A stretch of 64,000 nt of DNA from an uncultured Robinsoniella sp. (lineage in GTDB: Bacteria; Bacillota; Clostridia; Lachnospirales; Lachnospiraceae). The position numbers were made by a program, and so were the translations under genes. The notes beneath the pieces were generated by a model, which was given only the letters and a program-made list of their open reading frames with translations, was not told the origin of the DNA and ran no database searches. Location: assembly GCA_900540475.1 (NCBI GenBank), contig UQGG01000028.1, positions 1 to 64,000 on the forward strand. The letters are read 5' to 3'. Below are positions 17,231-26,330 of this stretch, one piece after another. Position 1 is the first letter of the stretch, and each line of letters starts with the position of its first letter.

Positions 17231-18664
17231 TTGAAAGAAGAATTGCTGAGTGTGGGGATAGACCTGGGAACCAGTACAACACAGCTTATTTTTTCAAAGC
17301 TGATTGTTGAAAATATGGCAACCAGCTATACCGTTCCACGGATGGTAATTACCCAGAAGCAGATACAATATAAAAGCGATATTTACTTCACACCTCTTGT
17401 GGACCAGACGCGGATCAATTTTGATGAGGTCCGCAGGATTGTGGAAAAGGAGTATCAAAAAGCAGGCGTAAAAAAAGAGCAGATTGATACCGGGGCAGTC
17501 ATTATTACCGGAGAAACTGCACGGAAAGAAAATGCCGAAGAAGTAGTGAATGCCCTTAGCGGATTTGCAGGAGACTTTGTCGTTGCAACGGCGGGACCGG
17601 ATCTGGAAAGTGTGATTTCCGGAAAAGGAGCGGGGACGGACCTCTATTCCAAAGAACACCATTTGACGGCGGTCAATATGGACATTGGAGGGGGGACCAG
17701 CAATCTGGCTGTTTTTCAAAGAGGGGATACGATTGATACAGGTTGTCTCGATATTGGAGGACGCCTGATTAAGGTAGAGGCCAGAACCGGAAAGATCACT
17801 TATATAGCCCCCAAGCTTTTGCAGATAATCGAAAAAGAAAAGATGCCTCTGGCTGTTGGTACAGTGGCTGACCGGCAGAATCTGAAGCCCATTCTGGATA
17901 TTATGGTAAGGGTGCTGGAGGCAAGTGTTGGGCTAAAGGAAGAGGATGCTTATTTTAAGCTGATGATCACGAACAAGAATATTCAGCAGAAAGACCAGAT
18001 TCAATGTATTAGTTTTTCAGGCGGAGTGGCAGATGCGGTTTATCACCCGGAAAAGTTCACAGATCCGTTTCAGTTTGGGGATATTGGAATTCTGCTGGGA
18101 GAGGCCATTAAGAATTCCCAGCTTGTCAGAAAGCTGAAAGTGATAGAAAGCAATGAGACAATCCGGGCAACGGTAGTGGGAGCGGGAAGCCATACTACGG
18201 AGATCAGCGGTAGTACCATCACTTATACCAGTGATGCATTTCCGGTGAAAAACCTGCCAGTCCTGAAGCTCACCCGGGAAGAGGAACAGCCGGAACAGCT
18301 TGCGGGAGCCATTAAAAGAAAGCTGGACTGGTTTCGGGTAGAAGAGAAACTTGTGCAGGTTGCAATTGCCATAGACGGAGAGGGCAACCCCTCATTTTCC
18401 AGGGTGCAGAAGTATGCCAGGGATATCCTGGAGGGGGCAGAAGCACTGATAGAAGCAAAGCTTCCGGTGATTGTGATTGTGGAAAATGATATGGCTAAGG
18501 TATTGGGGCAGACGATGTACCATCTGCTGGATTGGAAAAAAGAAGTGATCTGCCTGGACAGTATACATTTGTCGGAAGGTGATTATATAGATATCGGAAG
18601 GCCGATTGCGGAGGGCTGTGTGCTTCCGGTGGTGGTAAAAACACTGGTGTTTAAGACGCAGTAA
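17231..18664 (+). CDS. eutA: Ethanolamine ammonia-lyase reactivating factor
   Basis: This 477-residue actin/Hsp70-fold protein has phosphate-binding signatures VGIDLGTSTTQLIFS (residues 7-21) and VNMDIGGGTSNLAVF. It exchanges damaged cobalamin from EutBC and so keeps the lyase active. Translation starts at TTG, supported by AAGGAGG eight bases upstream inside the end of eutP. It directly precedes eutB. Confidence 0.94.
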   Translation: MKEELLSVGIDLGTSTTQLIFSKLIVENMATSYTVPRMVITQKQIQYKSDIYFTPLVDQTRINFDEVRRIVEKEYQKAGVKKEQIDTGAVIITGETARKENAEEVVNALSGFAGDFVVATAGPDLESVISGKGAGTDLYSKEHHLTAVNMDIGGGTSNLAVFQRGDTIDTGCLDIGGRLIKVEARTGKITYIAPKLLQIIEKEKMPLAVGTVADRQNLKPILDIMVRVLEASVGLKEEDAYFKLMITNKNIQQKDQIQCISFSGGVADAVYHPEKFTDPFQFGDIGILLGEAIKNSQLVRKLKVIESNETIRATVVGAGSHTTEISGSTITYTSDAFPVKNLPVLKLTREEEQPEQLAGAIKRKLDWFRVEEKLVQVAIAIDGEGNPSFSRVQKYARDILEGAEALIEAKLPVIVIVENDMAKVLGQTMYHLLDWKKEVICLDSIHLSEGDYIDIGRPIAEGCVLPVVVKTLVFKTQ

Positions 18665-18704
18665 ATTAACAATGCCGCAGTGAATGCGGCGCAGGAGGGA
18701 AAAT

Positions 18705-20069
18705 ATGATTTTAAAGACGAAACTTTTTGGGCATGTATATGCCTTCAAATCCCTGAAAGAAGTATTGGCGAAGGCCAATGAAGAGAAATCCGGGGATAAG
18801 CTTGCGGGACTGGCAGCAGAGACGGCAGAAGAGCGTGTTGCCGCAAAGGTAGTACTGTCACAGATTACGCTGGAGGATTTGCGGAACAATCCGGTGGTAC
18901 CTTATGAAACGGATGAGGTTACCAGAATTATACAGGATGACTTAAATGAACCCATTTATAATGAAATTAAACGTATGACAGTTTCGGAATTACGGGAATG
19001 GATTCTGGATGAAGAGACTACGGGTGATCAGATCCGGCGTATTTCCAGAGGGCTGACTTCGGAAATGGTAGCGGCTGTTGCAAAGCTGATGTCCAATCTG
19101 GATCTGGTCTATGGTGCCAGAAAAATCAGGGTGACGGCGCATTGTAATACCACAATCGGGGAGGCGGGGACGTTGTCTTCCAGACTCCAGCCAAACCATC
19201 CGACAGATGATCCCGACGGTATTATGGCATCGCTTCTGGAAGGATTAACCTTTGGAGCCGGAGACGCACTGCTTGGGCTGAATCCGGTAGATGATTCTGC
19301 AGAAAGTGTCACCCGGATTCTGAAACGTTTTGAAGAGATCAAGCAGAAGTTCCAGATACCTACTCAGACCTGCGTTCTGGCACATGTAACCACCCAGATG
19401 GAAGCAATTAAAATGGGAGCTCCTACCGATCTGATTTTCCAGTCAATTGCAGGATCAGAGCTTGGGAATACGGCTTTTGGATTCAATGCGGCTACCATTG
19501 AAGAGGCACGCCAGATGGCGCTGTCCAGGGGAACAGCCCAGGGACCAAATGTAATGTATTTTGAAACGGGACAGGGTTCTGAACTGTCATCGGAAGCACA
19601 TCATGATGCGGATCAGGTGACGATGGAAGCCAGATGTTATGGATTTGCACGCCATTTTTCACCGTTCCTGGTAAATACCGTTGTGGGATTTATCGGACCG
19701 GAATATTTGTATGATGGACGTCAGGTAAACCGCGCAGGGCTGGAAGATCACTTTATGGGGAAATTGACCGGGATCTCCATGGGCTGTGATGCATGTTATA
19801 CCAACCACATGAAGGCGGACCAGAATACCATTGAGGATCTGTCGGTATTGCTGACAGCTGCAGGATGTAACTATTTTATGGGGATTCCTCACGGCGATGA
19901 CGTTATGCTGAACTACCAGACCACCGGTTTTCAGGAAACAGCGGCGCTTCGGGAAATCTATGGGCTGACTGCGATTAAACCTTTCCACGAATGGCTTCTG
20001 AAAATGGGGTATGTGGATGAAAGAGGAAGACTTACGAAAAAAGCGGGAGATGCCTCCACACTGTTCTAG
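18705..20069 (+). CDS. eutB: Ethanolamine ammonia-lyase large subunit
   Basis: This 454-residue catalytic subunit has a length typical of EutB. Recognisable blocks are RVTAHCNTTIGEAGTLSSRL, SLLEGLTFGAGDALLGLNP, FNAATIEEARQMA and YFETGQGSELSSEAHHDADQ. With EutC and adenosylcobalamin it converts ethanolamine to acetaldehyde and ammonia. The ATG at 18705 has CAGGAGG upstream. A GCCGCA/TGCGGC hairpin (18674-18690) precedes it and may tune translation or RNA stability. Confidence 0.97.
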   Translation: MILKTKLFGHVYAFKSLKEVLAKANEEKSGDKLAGLAAETAEERVAAKVVLSQITLEDLRNNPVVPYETDEVTRIIQDDLNEPIYNEIKRMTVSELREWILDEETTGDQIRRISRGLTSEMVAAVAKLMSNLDLVYGARKIRVTAHCNTTIGEAGTLSSRLQPNHPTDDPDGIMASLLEGLTFGAGDALLGLNPVDDSAESVTRILKRFEEIKQKFQIPTQTCVLAHVTTQMEAIKMGAPTDLIFQSIAGSELGNTAFGFNAATIEEARQMALSRGTAQGPNVMYFETGQGSELSSEAHHDADQVTMEARCYGFARHFSPFLVNTVVGFIGPEYLYDGRQVNRAGLEDHFMGKLTGISMGCDACYTNHMKADQNTIEDLSVLLTAAGCNYFMGIPHGDDVMLNYQTTGFQETAALREIYGLTAIKPFHEWLLKMGYVDERGRLTKKAGDASTLF

Positions 20070-20097
20070 AGCCTGAAGCATGCTCTAAACAGGCTCT
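20068..20097 (+). repeat. Hairpin at the end of eutB
   Basis: The stem AGAGCCTG pairs with CAGGCTCT around a 14-base loop right at the eutB stop codon. There is no T-tract, so it is more likely an RNA stability or processing element than a terminator. Confidence 0.6.
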
Positions 20098-20111
20098 GGA
20101 TAATTGATGCA

Positions 20112-20137
20112 GTACCGCAGACAAGTCCGCGGTATGC
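20112..20137 (+). repeat. Intercistronic palindrome before eutC
   Basis: The stem TACCGC (20113-20118) with GCGGTA (20129-20134), plus GAC/GTC inside, is flanked by ATGCAG on both sides. The same palindrome, nearly identical, recurs at 24588-24609, and the flanks resemble an uninterrupted copy near 24526. It sits about 50 bases before the eutC start. Confidence 0.7.
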
Positions 20138-20182
20138 AGGGGGTATAAATAATTTTTTGGTTTGACAAGGAGGAAAACAAGC

Positions 20183-21085
20183 GTGAAAGATGAAGAAATA
20201 AGGTCCATGGTGGAAAAGGTTCTGGAGCAAATGTTAAATACGGGAAAAGCGCCGGAACCCAAACGCTCTGAGGTCATACAGACAACGGCAGATAATTTGA
20301 TCAAACAGGTTCCGGAAGATACCGGAGGATGTCTGGAGGATATTACGAAAGTCGATCTGCGCAAGCAGCTTCTGGTAAAGGATCCCAAAGATGCAGCCGG
20401 ATATCTGGCGATGAAAGCAAAAACGCCGGCACGGCTTGGCATAGGAAAAGCAGGTGCCAGATACCGTACTGCAACCATGCTTCGCGTCCGGGCGGATCAT
20501 GCGGCAGCCCAGGATGCGGTGTTCAGTGATGTATCGGAAGAGTTTATCAAAAAATGTGATTTTGTATTTGTACAGACACTTTGTAAAGATAAGGATGAAT
20601 ATCTGACCCGTCCGGATCTGGGAAGAAGATTTCCAAGTGAAGCACTGGACGTCATCCGTAAAACCTGCGGCAGTCATCCAAAAGTGCTGGTGATTGTGGG
20701 AGACGGCCTGTCTTCTTCTGCAATTGAAGCAAATGTAGAAGATATGATCCCGGCGATCCGCCAGGGGCTGCAGATGCATGGGATTACCCTGCCCCCTATT
20801 TTATTTATTAAATATGCCAGGGTTGGAGCTATGGATGCTGTCGGTGAAGTGACGGATGCAGATGTAATCTGTATGCTGGTAGGAGAAAGACCGGGGCTTG
20901 TAACGGCGGAATCCATGTCTGCATATATTGCATACCAGCCAAAACATGGACTGGCAGAAGCAAAGCGTACTGTAATCAGCAATATTCATAAAGGCGGAAC
21001 GACAGCAGTAGAAGCAGGTGCACACGCAGCTGAGCTGATTATGAAGATGCTGGAAAAGAAAGCAAGCGGGATCGATTTAAAATAA
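20183..21085 (+). CDS. eutC: Ethanolamine ammonia-lyase small subunit
   Basis: This 300-residue subunit completes the adenosylcobalamin site with EutB. Conserved blocks include [40 protein letters not shown] and [20 protein letters not shown]. The GTG at 20183 is chosen because AAGGAGG lies nine bases upstream; an earlier in-frame TTG would place the ribosome site inside the gene. The N-terminal helix ([16 protein letters not shown]) resembles a microcompartment encapsulation peptide. Confidence 0.96.
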   Translation: MKDEEIRSMVEKVLEQMLNTGKAPEPKRSEVIQTTADNLIKQVPEDTGGCLEDITKVDLRKQLLVKDPKDAAGYLAMKAKTPARLGIGKAGARYRTATMLRVRADHAAAQDAVFSDVSEEFIKKCDFVFVQTLCKDKDEYLTRPDLGRRFPSEALDVIRKTCGSHPKVLVIVGDGLSSSAIEANVEDMIPAIRQGLQMHGITLPPILFIKYARVGAMDAVGEVTDADVICMLVGERPGLVTAESMSAYIAYQPKHGLAEAKRTVISNIHKGGTTAVEAGAHAAELIMKMLEKKASGIDLK

Positions 21086-21102
21086 GCAGGCGGAGTTATT
21101 GC

Positions 21103-21256
21103 AGGTCAGGGTGTGTTGGATTTCACCCTGCAATCTGAAAAGGATATAAGGTTGAAAGAAAATTATGAATTGAAAGGAAGCCACGGTGTGATTCTTTCAA
21201 CCGGATTTATTGTGGCAGTATAGCAGATAACTCTGCTATATGCAGCGGGTACAAAT
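21103..21256 (+). repeat. Composite structured element before eutL
   Basis: Three hairpins follow one another. The first is CAGGGTG/CACCCTG (about 21107-21131). The second is GTTGAAAGAA/TTCTTTCAAC (21151-21201) with a 31-base loop. The third is TATAGCAG/CTGCTATA (21219-21240) with a hexaloop, which ends 16 bases before the eutL ATG. The same order, spacing and a partly conserved loop sequence (AATTA..GA..AT..GAAAGG..GCCA) recur before pduL at 24585-24723. Confidence 0.75.
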
Positions 21257-21913
21257 ATGAAAAATGATGAATTACGGCCGAATATCCTGGCAATAAGGAT
21301 TATATCAAATGTCAGTGATGACCTGGTCAAGTCCCTGGGGTTAGATCAAAGACATAAGAGTCTGGGGATTGTAACGGCTGATATGGATGATGTAACTTAT
21401 ACGGCACTGGATGAGGCAACAAAGGATGCAGATGTGGATGTAGTCTATGCGAAATCCATGTACGCAGGAGCCGGAAATGCTTCTACCAAATTGGCAGGGG
21501 AAGTAATCGGCATTATCGGAGGACCCAGTCCGGCAGAAGTCCGAAGCGGCTTAAATTCCATTATGAACTTTATGCAGCATGGAGCCTGCTTTGTAAGTGC
21601 AAATGAAGATGATTCCATCGTTTACTATGCACATACGGTATCCAGGACAGGTACCTATTTGTCCAAGATAGCGGGAATCCGGGAAGGAGAAGCCCTGGCT
21701 TATCTGATCGCACCTCCCCTGGAAGCAATCTATGGTCTGGATGCTGCCCTTAAAGCGGCTGATGTAAAGCTGGTAACGTTATATGAACCTCCCTCAGAGA
21801 CGAACTTTGGCGGCGGGCTGTTAACCGGAAGCCAGTCAGCCTGCAAAGCTGCGTGCTCGGCATTTGCCCAGGCAGTGCGGTCCGTAGCGGATGCGCCAAA
21901 GGAATTTGAATAA
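21257..21913 (+). CDS. eutL: Ethanolamine microcompartment shell protein EutL
   Basis: This 218-residue tandem BMC-domain (pseudohexameric trimer) shell protein is close to the family's usual length. Conserved blocks include LGIVTADMDDVTYTALDEATK, VYAKSMYAGAGNASTKLAGE, GIIGGPSPAEVRSGL and TLYEPPSETNFGGGLLTGS. EutL trimers have a gated central pore. There is no strong ribosome site, only GCGGG before the ATG, and the upstream hairpins abut the start. Confidence 0.95.
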   Translation: MKNDELRPNILAIRIISNVSDDLVKSLGLDQRHKSLGIVTADMDDVTYTALDEATKDADVDVVYAKSMYAGAGNASTKLAGEVIGIIGGPSPAEVRSGLNSIMNFMQHGACFVSANEDDSIVYYAHTVSRTGTYLSKIAGIREGEALAYLIAPPLEAIYGLDAALKAADVKLVTLYEPPSETNFGGGLLTGSQSACKAACSAFAQAVRSVADAPKEFE

Positions 21914-21926
21914 GAGGAGGATTACA

Positions 21927-23405
21927 ATGGAATTAAGAGATAAAGACCTGATATCCGTCCAGGAGACAAGAAATCTGTTAGCAGAAGCGAAGGATGCACA
22001 GAAAGAACTGGCGCGAATGGATCAGCAGCAGATTGACCGTATTGTTAAGGCAATCAGCGATGCAGGTGCAGGCAGTGCAGAACATCTGGCGAAAATGGCA
22101 AATGAAGAAACAGGCTTTGGCATCTGGCAGGATAAGGTGATCAAGAATCTGTTTGCATCAAAAGTAGTTTATGATGCAGTTAAAAATGAAAAGACAATCG
22201 GGATTATTCACGAAGACAGAGAAAGAAAAGTATGGGACATTGGTGTTCCGGTTGGCGTGATAGCCGGAATTATACCATCAACCAATCCCACTTCCACCGT
22301 AATATATAAGGCAATGATTGCACTGAAAGGTGGAAATGCCATCGTATTTTCTCCCCATCCGGGTGCAAAAAAGTGCATTTTAGAAACCGTAAGGATCATA
22401 GCAGATGCAGCGCAAAAAGCGGGCTGCCCCAAAGGAGCAATTGCTGCCATCAGTGTACCTACGATGGATGCAACCAAGGAGCTTATGAGCAATGATAACA
22501 CCTCCCTGATTCTGGCTACCGGCGGCGGTGCCATGGTAAAATCCGCCTATTCTTCAGGAACGCCGGCAATTGGCGTAGGTGCAGGAAACGGTCCGGCATT
22601 TATTGATAAGAGTGCCGATGTAAAAAAAGCCGTACAGAGAATTTTGGATTCAAAGTCATTTGATAACGGTACAATCTGTGCTTCCGAGCAGTCAATCGTT
22701 GTGGAAAAATCCATGGAAGAAAAGGTTGTCAAGGAATTGAAGGAACAGGGCGCCTATCTTATGGATGAGGCTCAGACAAAACAGCTGGGACAGTTTATCT
22801 TAAGGGCAAACGGAACCATGAATCCCATGATCGTTGGAAAAAGCACAGCGCAGATTGCACAGTATGCAGGGCTGACCGGAATTCCTTCCACAGCAAAAGT
22901 TCTGGTGGGAAGAGAGACAAAGGTTGGAGATGGTGCACCTTATTCCAGAGAAAAACTGGCACCTATATTAGGCTTGTATGTGGAAGAGAATACGGACAGG
23001 GTATTAGAACGCTGTATTGAAATTCTGCACATGGAAGGCGCAGGCCACACTTTCTCCATGCATGCAGAAGATGAAGCGCTGGTGCGTAAATTCGCACTGC
23101 AGATACCAGCTTCCAGATTCCTGGTAAATACCCCGGGAGCCCTGGGAGGAATCGGAGCTACGACCGGACTGTTTCCGGCATTGACCCTTGGCTGCGGAGC
23201 AGTGGGCGGAAGCTCGACTTCTAATAATATCGGTCCCCTGGATGTGATTAATATTAAAAGAGTCGCATTTGGGACAAAAGAGCTGGCAGAGATCAGGAGG
23301 GATTCACAGGCAGCAGGCGGATGTGAAGGTTTGATGTCGGGTCTGGGACTGAGCCAGGAAATGATAGACTCTATTGTGGATAAAATTATGAAGGAACTTA
23401 TTTAG
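21927..23405 (+). CDS. eutE: CoA-acylating acetaldehyde dehydrogenase
   Basis: This 492-residue aldehyde dehydrogenase converts acetaldehyde, NAD+ and CoA to acetyl-CoA. The catalytic Cys lies in SFDNGTICASEQ. The cofactor region includes GVIAGIIPSTNPTSTVIYKA and ATGGGAMVKSAYSSG. The first 25 residues form an amphipathic helix (DLISVQETRNLLAEAKDAQK), a typical shell-targeting peptide. The start at 21927 follows AAGAGGAGG, 13 bases after the eutL stop. Confidence 0.95.
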   Translation: MELRDKDLISVQETRNLLAEAKDAQKELARMDQQQIDRIVKAISDAGAGSAEHLAKMANEETGFGIWQDKVIKNLFASKVVYDAVKNEKTIGIIHEDRERKVWDIGVPVGVIAGIIPSTNPTSTVIYKAMIALKGGNAIVFSPHPGAKKCILETVRIIADAAQKAGCPKGAIAAISVPTMDATKELMSNDNTSLILATGGGAMVKSAYSSGTPAIGVGAGNGPAFIDKSADVKKAVQRILDSKSFDNGTICASEQSIVVEKSMEEKVVKELKEQGAYLMDEAQTKQLGQFILRANGTMNPMIVGKSTAQIAQYAGLTGIPSTAKVLVGRETKVGDGAPYSREKLAPILGLYVEENTDRVLERCIEILHMEGAGHTFSMHAEDEALVRKFALQIPASRFLVNTPGALGGIGATTGLFPALTLGCGAVGGSSTSNNIGPLDVINIKRVAFGTKELAEIRRDSQAAGGCEGLMSGLGLSQEMIDSIVDKIMKELI

Positions 23406-23540
23406 AGACTGCTGCTTTGCGGTGGAGCGTTGTAAAACCGATGAATGAATATGAGCAGTTTGCAGGATAATAATATTAGGATTACGAAATAAAAATCAAG
23501 AGCATGAAATCAAACATGTACAATTACGGAGGTAATGGAA

Positions 23541-23855
23541 ATGGCTAATACAAATGCATTAGGTATGATTGAAACAAAAGGACTGGTTGGAGCGATCGAA
23601 GCAGCAGATGCTATGGTGAAAGCGGCAAATGTAACACTGGTAGGAAAAGAATCCATTGGTGCAGGTCTGGTAACGGTTATGGTCAGAGGTGACGTTGGTG
23701 CGGTAAAAGCGGCTACGGATGCCGGAGCTGCAGCAGCAGAGCGCGTGGGAGAACTGGTATCTGTGCATGTGATTCCCCGACCACACACAGAAGTAGATGT
23801 TATTTTGCCACATCAGGTTGAAAGAGCGGCAGGTACCTTTTCCGACGAGGCCTAA
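23541..23855 (+). CDS. eutM: Major BMC-domain shell protein EutM
   Basis: This 104-residue single BMC-domain protein ([43 protein letters not shown]) forms flat hexamers of the shell. The ATG at 23541 has GGAGG eight bases upstream; another in-frame ATG at 23535 is too close to that site. The 135 bases between eutE and this gene contain no feature I can support. Confidence 0.95.
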   Translation: MANTNALGMIETKGLVGAIEAADAMVKAANVTLVGKESIGAGLVTVMVRGDVGAVKAATDAGAAAAERVGELVSVHVIPRPHTEVDVILPHQVERAAGTFSDEA

Positions 23856-23860
23856 TAGCA

Positions 23861-24499
23861 ATGGAAGAATCAAGAGACAAAATCCGCAGAATCGTTACCG
23901 CGGCAGTCAGTCAGGCAGTAAATGGAAAACCAGAGCATATGACCCATTTAAGAGGAGACGAGCTTGTATTCAAGGACCATCCGCGCATTGCGTTCAGAGG
24001 AGCAATTGACTCTCTGGAATCAGAGATTATACTATTTCAGACGGTGACTGAAAAAAAGCATCTCCACAGGCTGACACAGGATCTGGAAGAAATAATCAAA
24101 ACCATACGGTGGACACTCCGGTGTGAAGTATCAGGAGAACCGGTGGGAGAGATTGTGATGCAGGGATTGAATACGGATGAAATGCGGGCACATTCCCATC
24201 ATCCAAGCCAGTATTATGGGATGAAACATTTCCTGCCCACTTATCAGCATGGTGAAGTGGTGGCATATTTAAACCGCCTTCGCACAAAAGCCAGAGAAAC
24301 GGAACTGGCGGCATACCGCGCTTTTAAAATGGAATCCGGTGATGTGGAAAGGGAAGATATTATCCGGGTCTTAAACAGGCTTTCTTCTCTCTTTTGGATT
24401 CAGATGTTTAAATACCTGACCGGAAAATATGACGAACCAGGTCTGAACAGCTGTGGCATAAATAACAGCCAGGGGGCAGGTGTGCAAGAAAAAGTTTGA
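23861..24499 (+). CDS. eutT: Cobalamin adenosyltransferase EutT, short form
   Basis: This 212-residue corrinoid adenosyltransferase supplies adenosylcobalamin to EutBC. It aligns with the C-terminal domain of enterobacterial EutT (MTHLRGDELVFKDHPRIAFRGAIDSLE, HHPSQYYGMKHFLPTYQHGE, LNRLRTKARETELAAYRAF, LNRLSSLFWIQMF). It lacks the N-terminal extension with the H-x11-CCxxC metal motif of the Salmonella enzyme, as is known for a metal-independent class from Listeria and other Firmicutes. It starts five bases after the eutM stop. Confidence 0.85.
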   Translation: MEESRDKIRRIVTAAVSQAVNGKPEHMTHLRGDELVFKDHPRIAFRGAIDSLESEIILFQTVTEKKHLHRLTQDLEEIIKTIRWTLRCEVSGEPVGEIVMQGLNTDEMRAHSHHPSQYYGMKHFLPTYQHGEVVAYLNRLRTKARETELAAYRAFKMESGDVEREDIIRVLNRLSSLFWIQMFKYLTGKYDEPGLNSCGINNSQGAGVQEKV

Positions 24500-24723
24500 A
24501 ACAAAAGCGTTTCAAACTACTTATTGATGCAGGGGTATAAGTTTGGAACAAAAGCGTTCCATACTTTCTATTTAAACAGTACCGCAGACCCGTCTGCGGT
24601 ATGCAAGGGGTATAAGTTTGAAAGAAAATTAAGATATAGAAAGGGTGCCATGATGCGATTCTTTCAAACTGTTTTATTATGGCAGTATTGCAGGCATGCC
24701 TGCAATATGCGGCGGGCATATAT
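24488..24723 (+). repeat. Structured repeat cluster before pduL
   Basis: Hairpins occur in series: GTTTGAAAC/GTTTCAAAC near the eutT stop, GGAAC/GTTCC near 24545, and the perfect palindrome TACCGCAGAC-CC-GTCTGCGGTA (24588-24609). A GTTTGAAAGAA/TTCTTTCAAAC hairpin follows (about 24615-24670) with a 32-base loop, then the perfect TATTGCAGGC-AT-GCCTGCAATA just before the pduL ATG. The motif TGCAGGGGTATAAGTTTG recurs twice. The last three hairpins match the element before eutL. Confidence 0.75.
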
Positions 24724-25347
24724 ATGAATGAACTTGTAGATAACATTGTTGAAGCAGTGGTCAGGGAACTCCGCCAGAAACTCATGGTGGAAGTGGAGGC
24801 TTCCGGCAGGCATGTGCATTTATGCAGGGAGGATGTGGACGCGTTATTTGGGAAAGGCTATCAGCTTACCAGAGTACGTGACCTGTCTCAGCCCGGGCAG
24901 TTTGTATGCCAGGAGCGTATATCCCTGACTGGACCAAAAGGGACGTTAAAAAATGTTGTAATCCTGGGTCCGGAAAGAAAAGAGACTCAGGCAGAAATCT
25001 CTATGACCGATGGGCTGGTGCTGGGGATCAAGGCTCCGGTGCGTCTAAGCGGAGATATTGCGGGGACGCCGGGAGCGGTGTTTGCCAATGGAGACAGGCA
25101 GGTAACGAAAGACAAGGGCGTTATCGTGGCAAAACGCCATATGCATATCACTCCTGAGGATGCCGAACGTTTCCAGGTCAAAGACGGACAGGCACTGAAA
25201 ATTAAAGTATTTGGCAGCAGGCCGGTTATATTTGAAGATACCATAGCCAGAGTCAGTAAGGACTTTGATACGTATGTTCATATTGATTATGACGAAGCCA
25301 ATGCCTGTGGGTTTGAAAAGGGAACTTTCTGTAGAATTGTTCACTAG
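24724..25347 (+). CDS. pduL: PduL-type phosphate acyltransferase (EutD role)
   Basis: This 207-residue phosphotransacylase converts acetyl-CoA and phosphate to acetyl phosphate and frees CoA inside the compartment. The two zinc-ligand motifs are visible: ASGRHVHL near residue 27 and AKRHMHIT near 137. The N-terminal helix NELVDNIVEAVVRELRQKLM is an encapsulation peptide. The ribosome site is poor (GGCGGGC), and a perfect hairpin lies directly upstream, suggesting structured translational control. Confidence 0.92.
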   Translation: MNELVDNIVEAVVRELRQKLMVEVEASGRHVHLCREDVDALFGKGYQLTRVRDLSQPGQFVCQERISLTGPKGTLKNVVILGPERKETQAEISMTDGLVLGIKAPVRLSGDIAGTPGAVFANGDRQVTKDKGVIVAKRHMHITPEDAERFQVKDGQALKIKVFGSRPVIFEDTIARVSKDFDTYVHIDYDEANACGFEKGTFCRIVH

Positions 25348-25377
25348 AGGGAAATTGCTCTGAGGAAGGAAATGCCT

Positions 25378-26010
25378 ATGGATGAGAAAGTTTTAATAGA
25401 AGAAGTGATCAGGGAATTAAAGAGAAAAATCGGGCAGGACTTTATGAAAAAGGATACCGGCAGATCAGCCATGGTTTTGGGCGTTCTGCCCCAGAGCGAA
25501 GAAAAAGCTTTGAAAGCCGCCTATCAGATTGTTCCGTTTTCGGAATCAGAAAGCTGTGATATCTATGTATTGGCGCAGCTGCCGATCAAATTAATGGCTG
25601 ATCTGGTTCTGGGCATCCCATCCGAACCCCAGGCAGCATGTATCTTACGGGCTTTACTGGAAGGAAAACGGGTATATCTCCTGGAGTCCGGACTGGAATA
25701 CCGGAGATACAAAGAGACAGCGTATAAGACGTTGTATCATCTCTACCAGGAATATGAAGCCGCTGTGAAGCGCTATGGAATAGAACTGATCAGCTACACG
25801 TCTGAAATTGCAAAAGAGAACCGCATAAAGCCCAGACCGGAAGCTGAAGATTTTGTGGATTTAAGCAGTCTTCGCCTCCTGCGGGAATCAGATCTGATCA
25901 AAGTACGGGGAACCGGAAGTATCACAGTATTGCTGGGGCAAAATACAATTATTACACCGCTGGCTAGAGACTACATTGCGAATCACAATCTGGCGGTTAT
26001 CAGAAATTAA
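25378..26010 (+). CDS. Eut-associated conserved protein (TIGR02536-like)
   Basis: This 210-residue protein is of the ethanolamine-utilization hypothetical family seen in Firmicutes eut operons. It has an N-terminal helix like a targeting peptide (EKVLIEEVIRELKRKIGQ) and then a flavoprotein-like alpha/beta region (CDIYVLAQLPIKLMADLVLG, LLEGKRVYLLESGLEY). The start at 25378 is preferred because GAGGAAGGA lies seven bases upstream; an ATG at 25372 is too close. The biochemical role is not established. Confidence 0.75.
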   Translation: MDEKVLIEEVIRELKRKIGQDFMKKDTGRSAMVLGVLPQSEEKALKAAYQIVPFSESESCDIYVLAQLPIKLMADLVLGIPSEPQAACILRALLEGKRVYLLESGLEYRRYKETAYKTLYHLYQEYEAAVKRYGIELISYTSEIAKENRIKPRPEAEDFVDLSSLRLLRESDLIKVRGTGSITVLLGQNTIITPLARDYIANHNLAVIRN

Positions 26011-26021
26011 GGGGTGAGGGT

Positions 26022-26330
26022 TTGGAAATTGGCAAGGTAATAGGAAATGTTTGGGCAACGAAAAAAGATGAAGGGCTGGGCGGGCAAAAGCTATTGGTCA
26101 TCGATATCATGAAGCGGTCCAGGCAGGAGGACGAATCTTTTATCGTTGCAGCCGATATTATCGGAGCAGGCGTTGGAGACCTGGTGCTTGTCTGCCGGGG
26201 AAATCCCGCAAGGATGGTAGTCGGAGACGGCAAGACGCCGGTAGATGCAGCAGTAATAGGAATTATAGATTCACTGGATATCCAGGAATCTGAAAATAAC
26301 AATGGAGGTGTTCAATATGGGCATCAATGA
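26022..26330 (+). CDS. eutN: Shell vertex protein EutN
   Basis: This 102-residue EutN/CcmL-family protein forms the pentamers that cap the shell vertices. It has the typical start IGKVIGNVWATKKDEGLGGQKLLVID and the GAGVGDLVLVCRGNPAR and DAAVIGIID segments. Translation starts at TTG after GGGGTGAGGG. The end overlaps the eutH start by 14 bases. Confidence 0.93.
   Translation: MEIGKVIGNVWATKKDEGLGGQKLLVIDIMKRSRQEDESFIVAADIIGAGVGDLVLVCRGNPARMVVGDGKTPVDAAVIGIIDSLDIQESENNNGGVQYGHQ

Noticed and set aside
21140..21200. Possible cobalamin riboswitch before eutL
   Set aside because: GAAAGGAAGCCAC resembles part of the B12 box region, but the other conserved segments and the overall fold are missing, and the same stretch recurs before pduL as part of a repeat.
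20112..24723. EutV/ANTAR-type antitermination hairpins in the eut operon
   Set aside because: The hairpins have no paired hexaloops with A at position 1 and G at position 4, and no terminator is associated with them.
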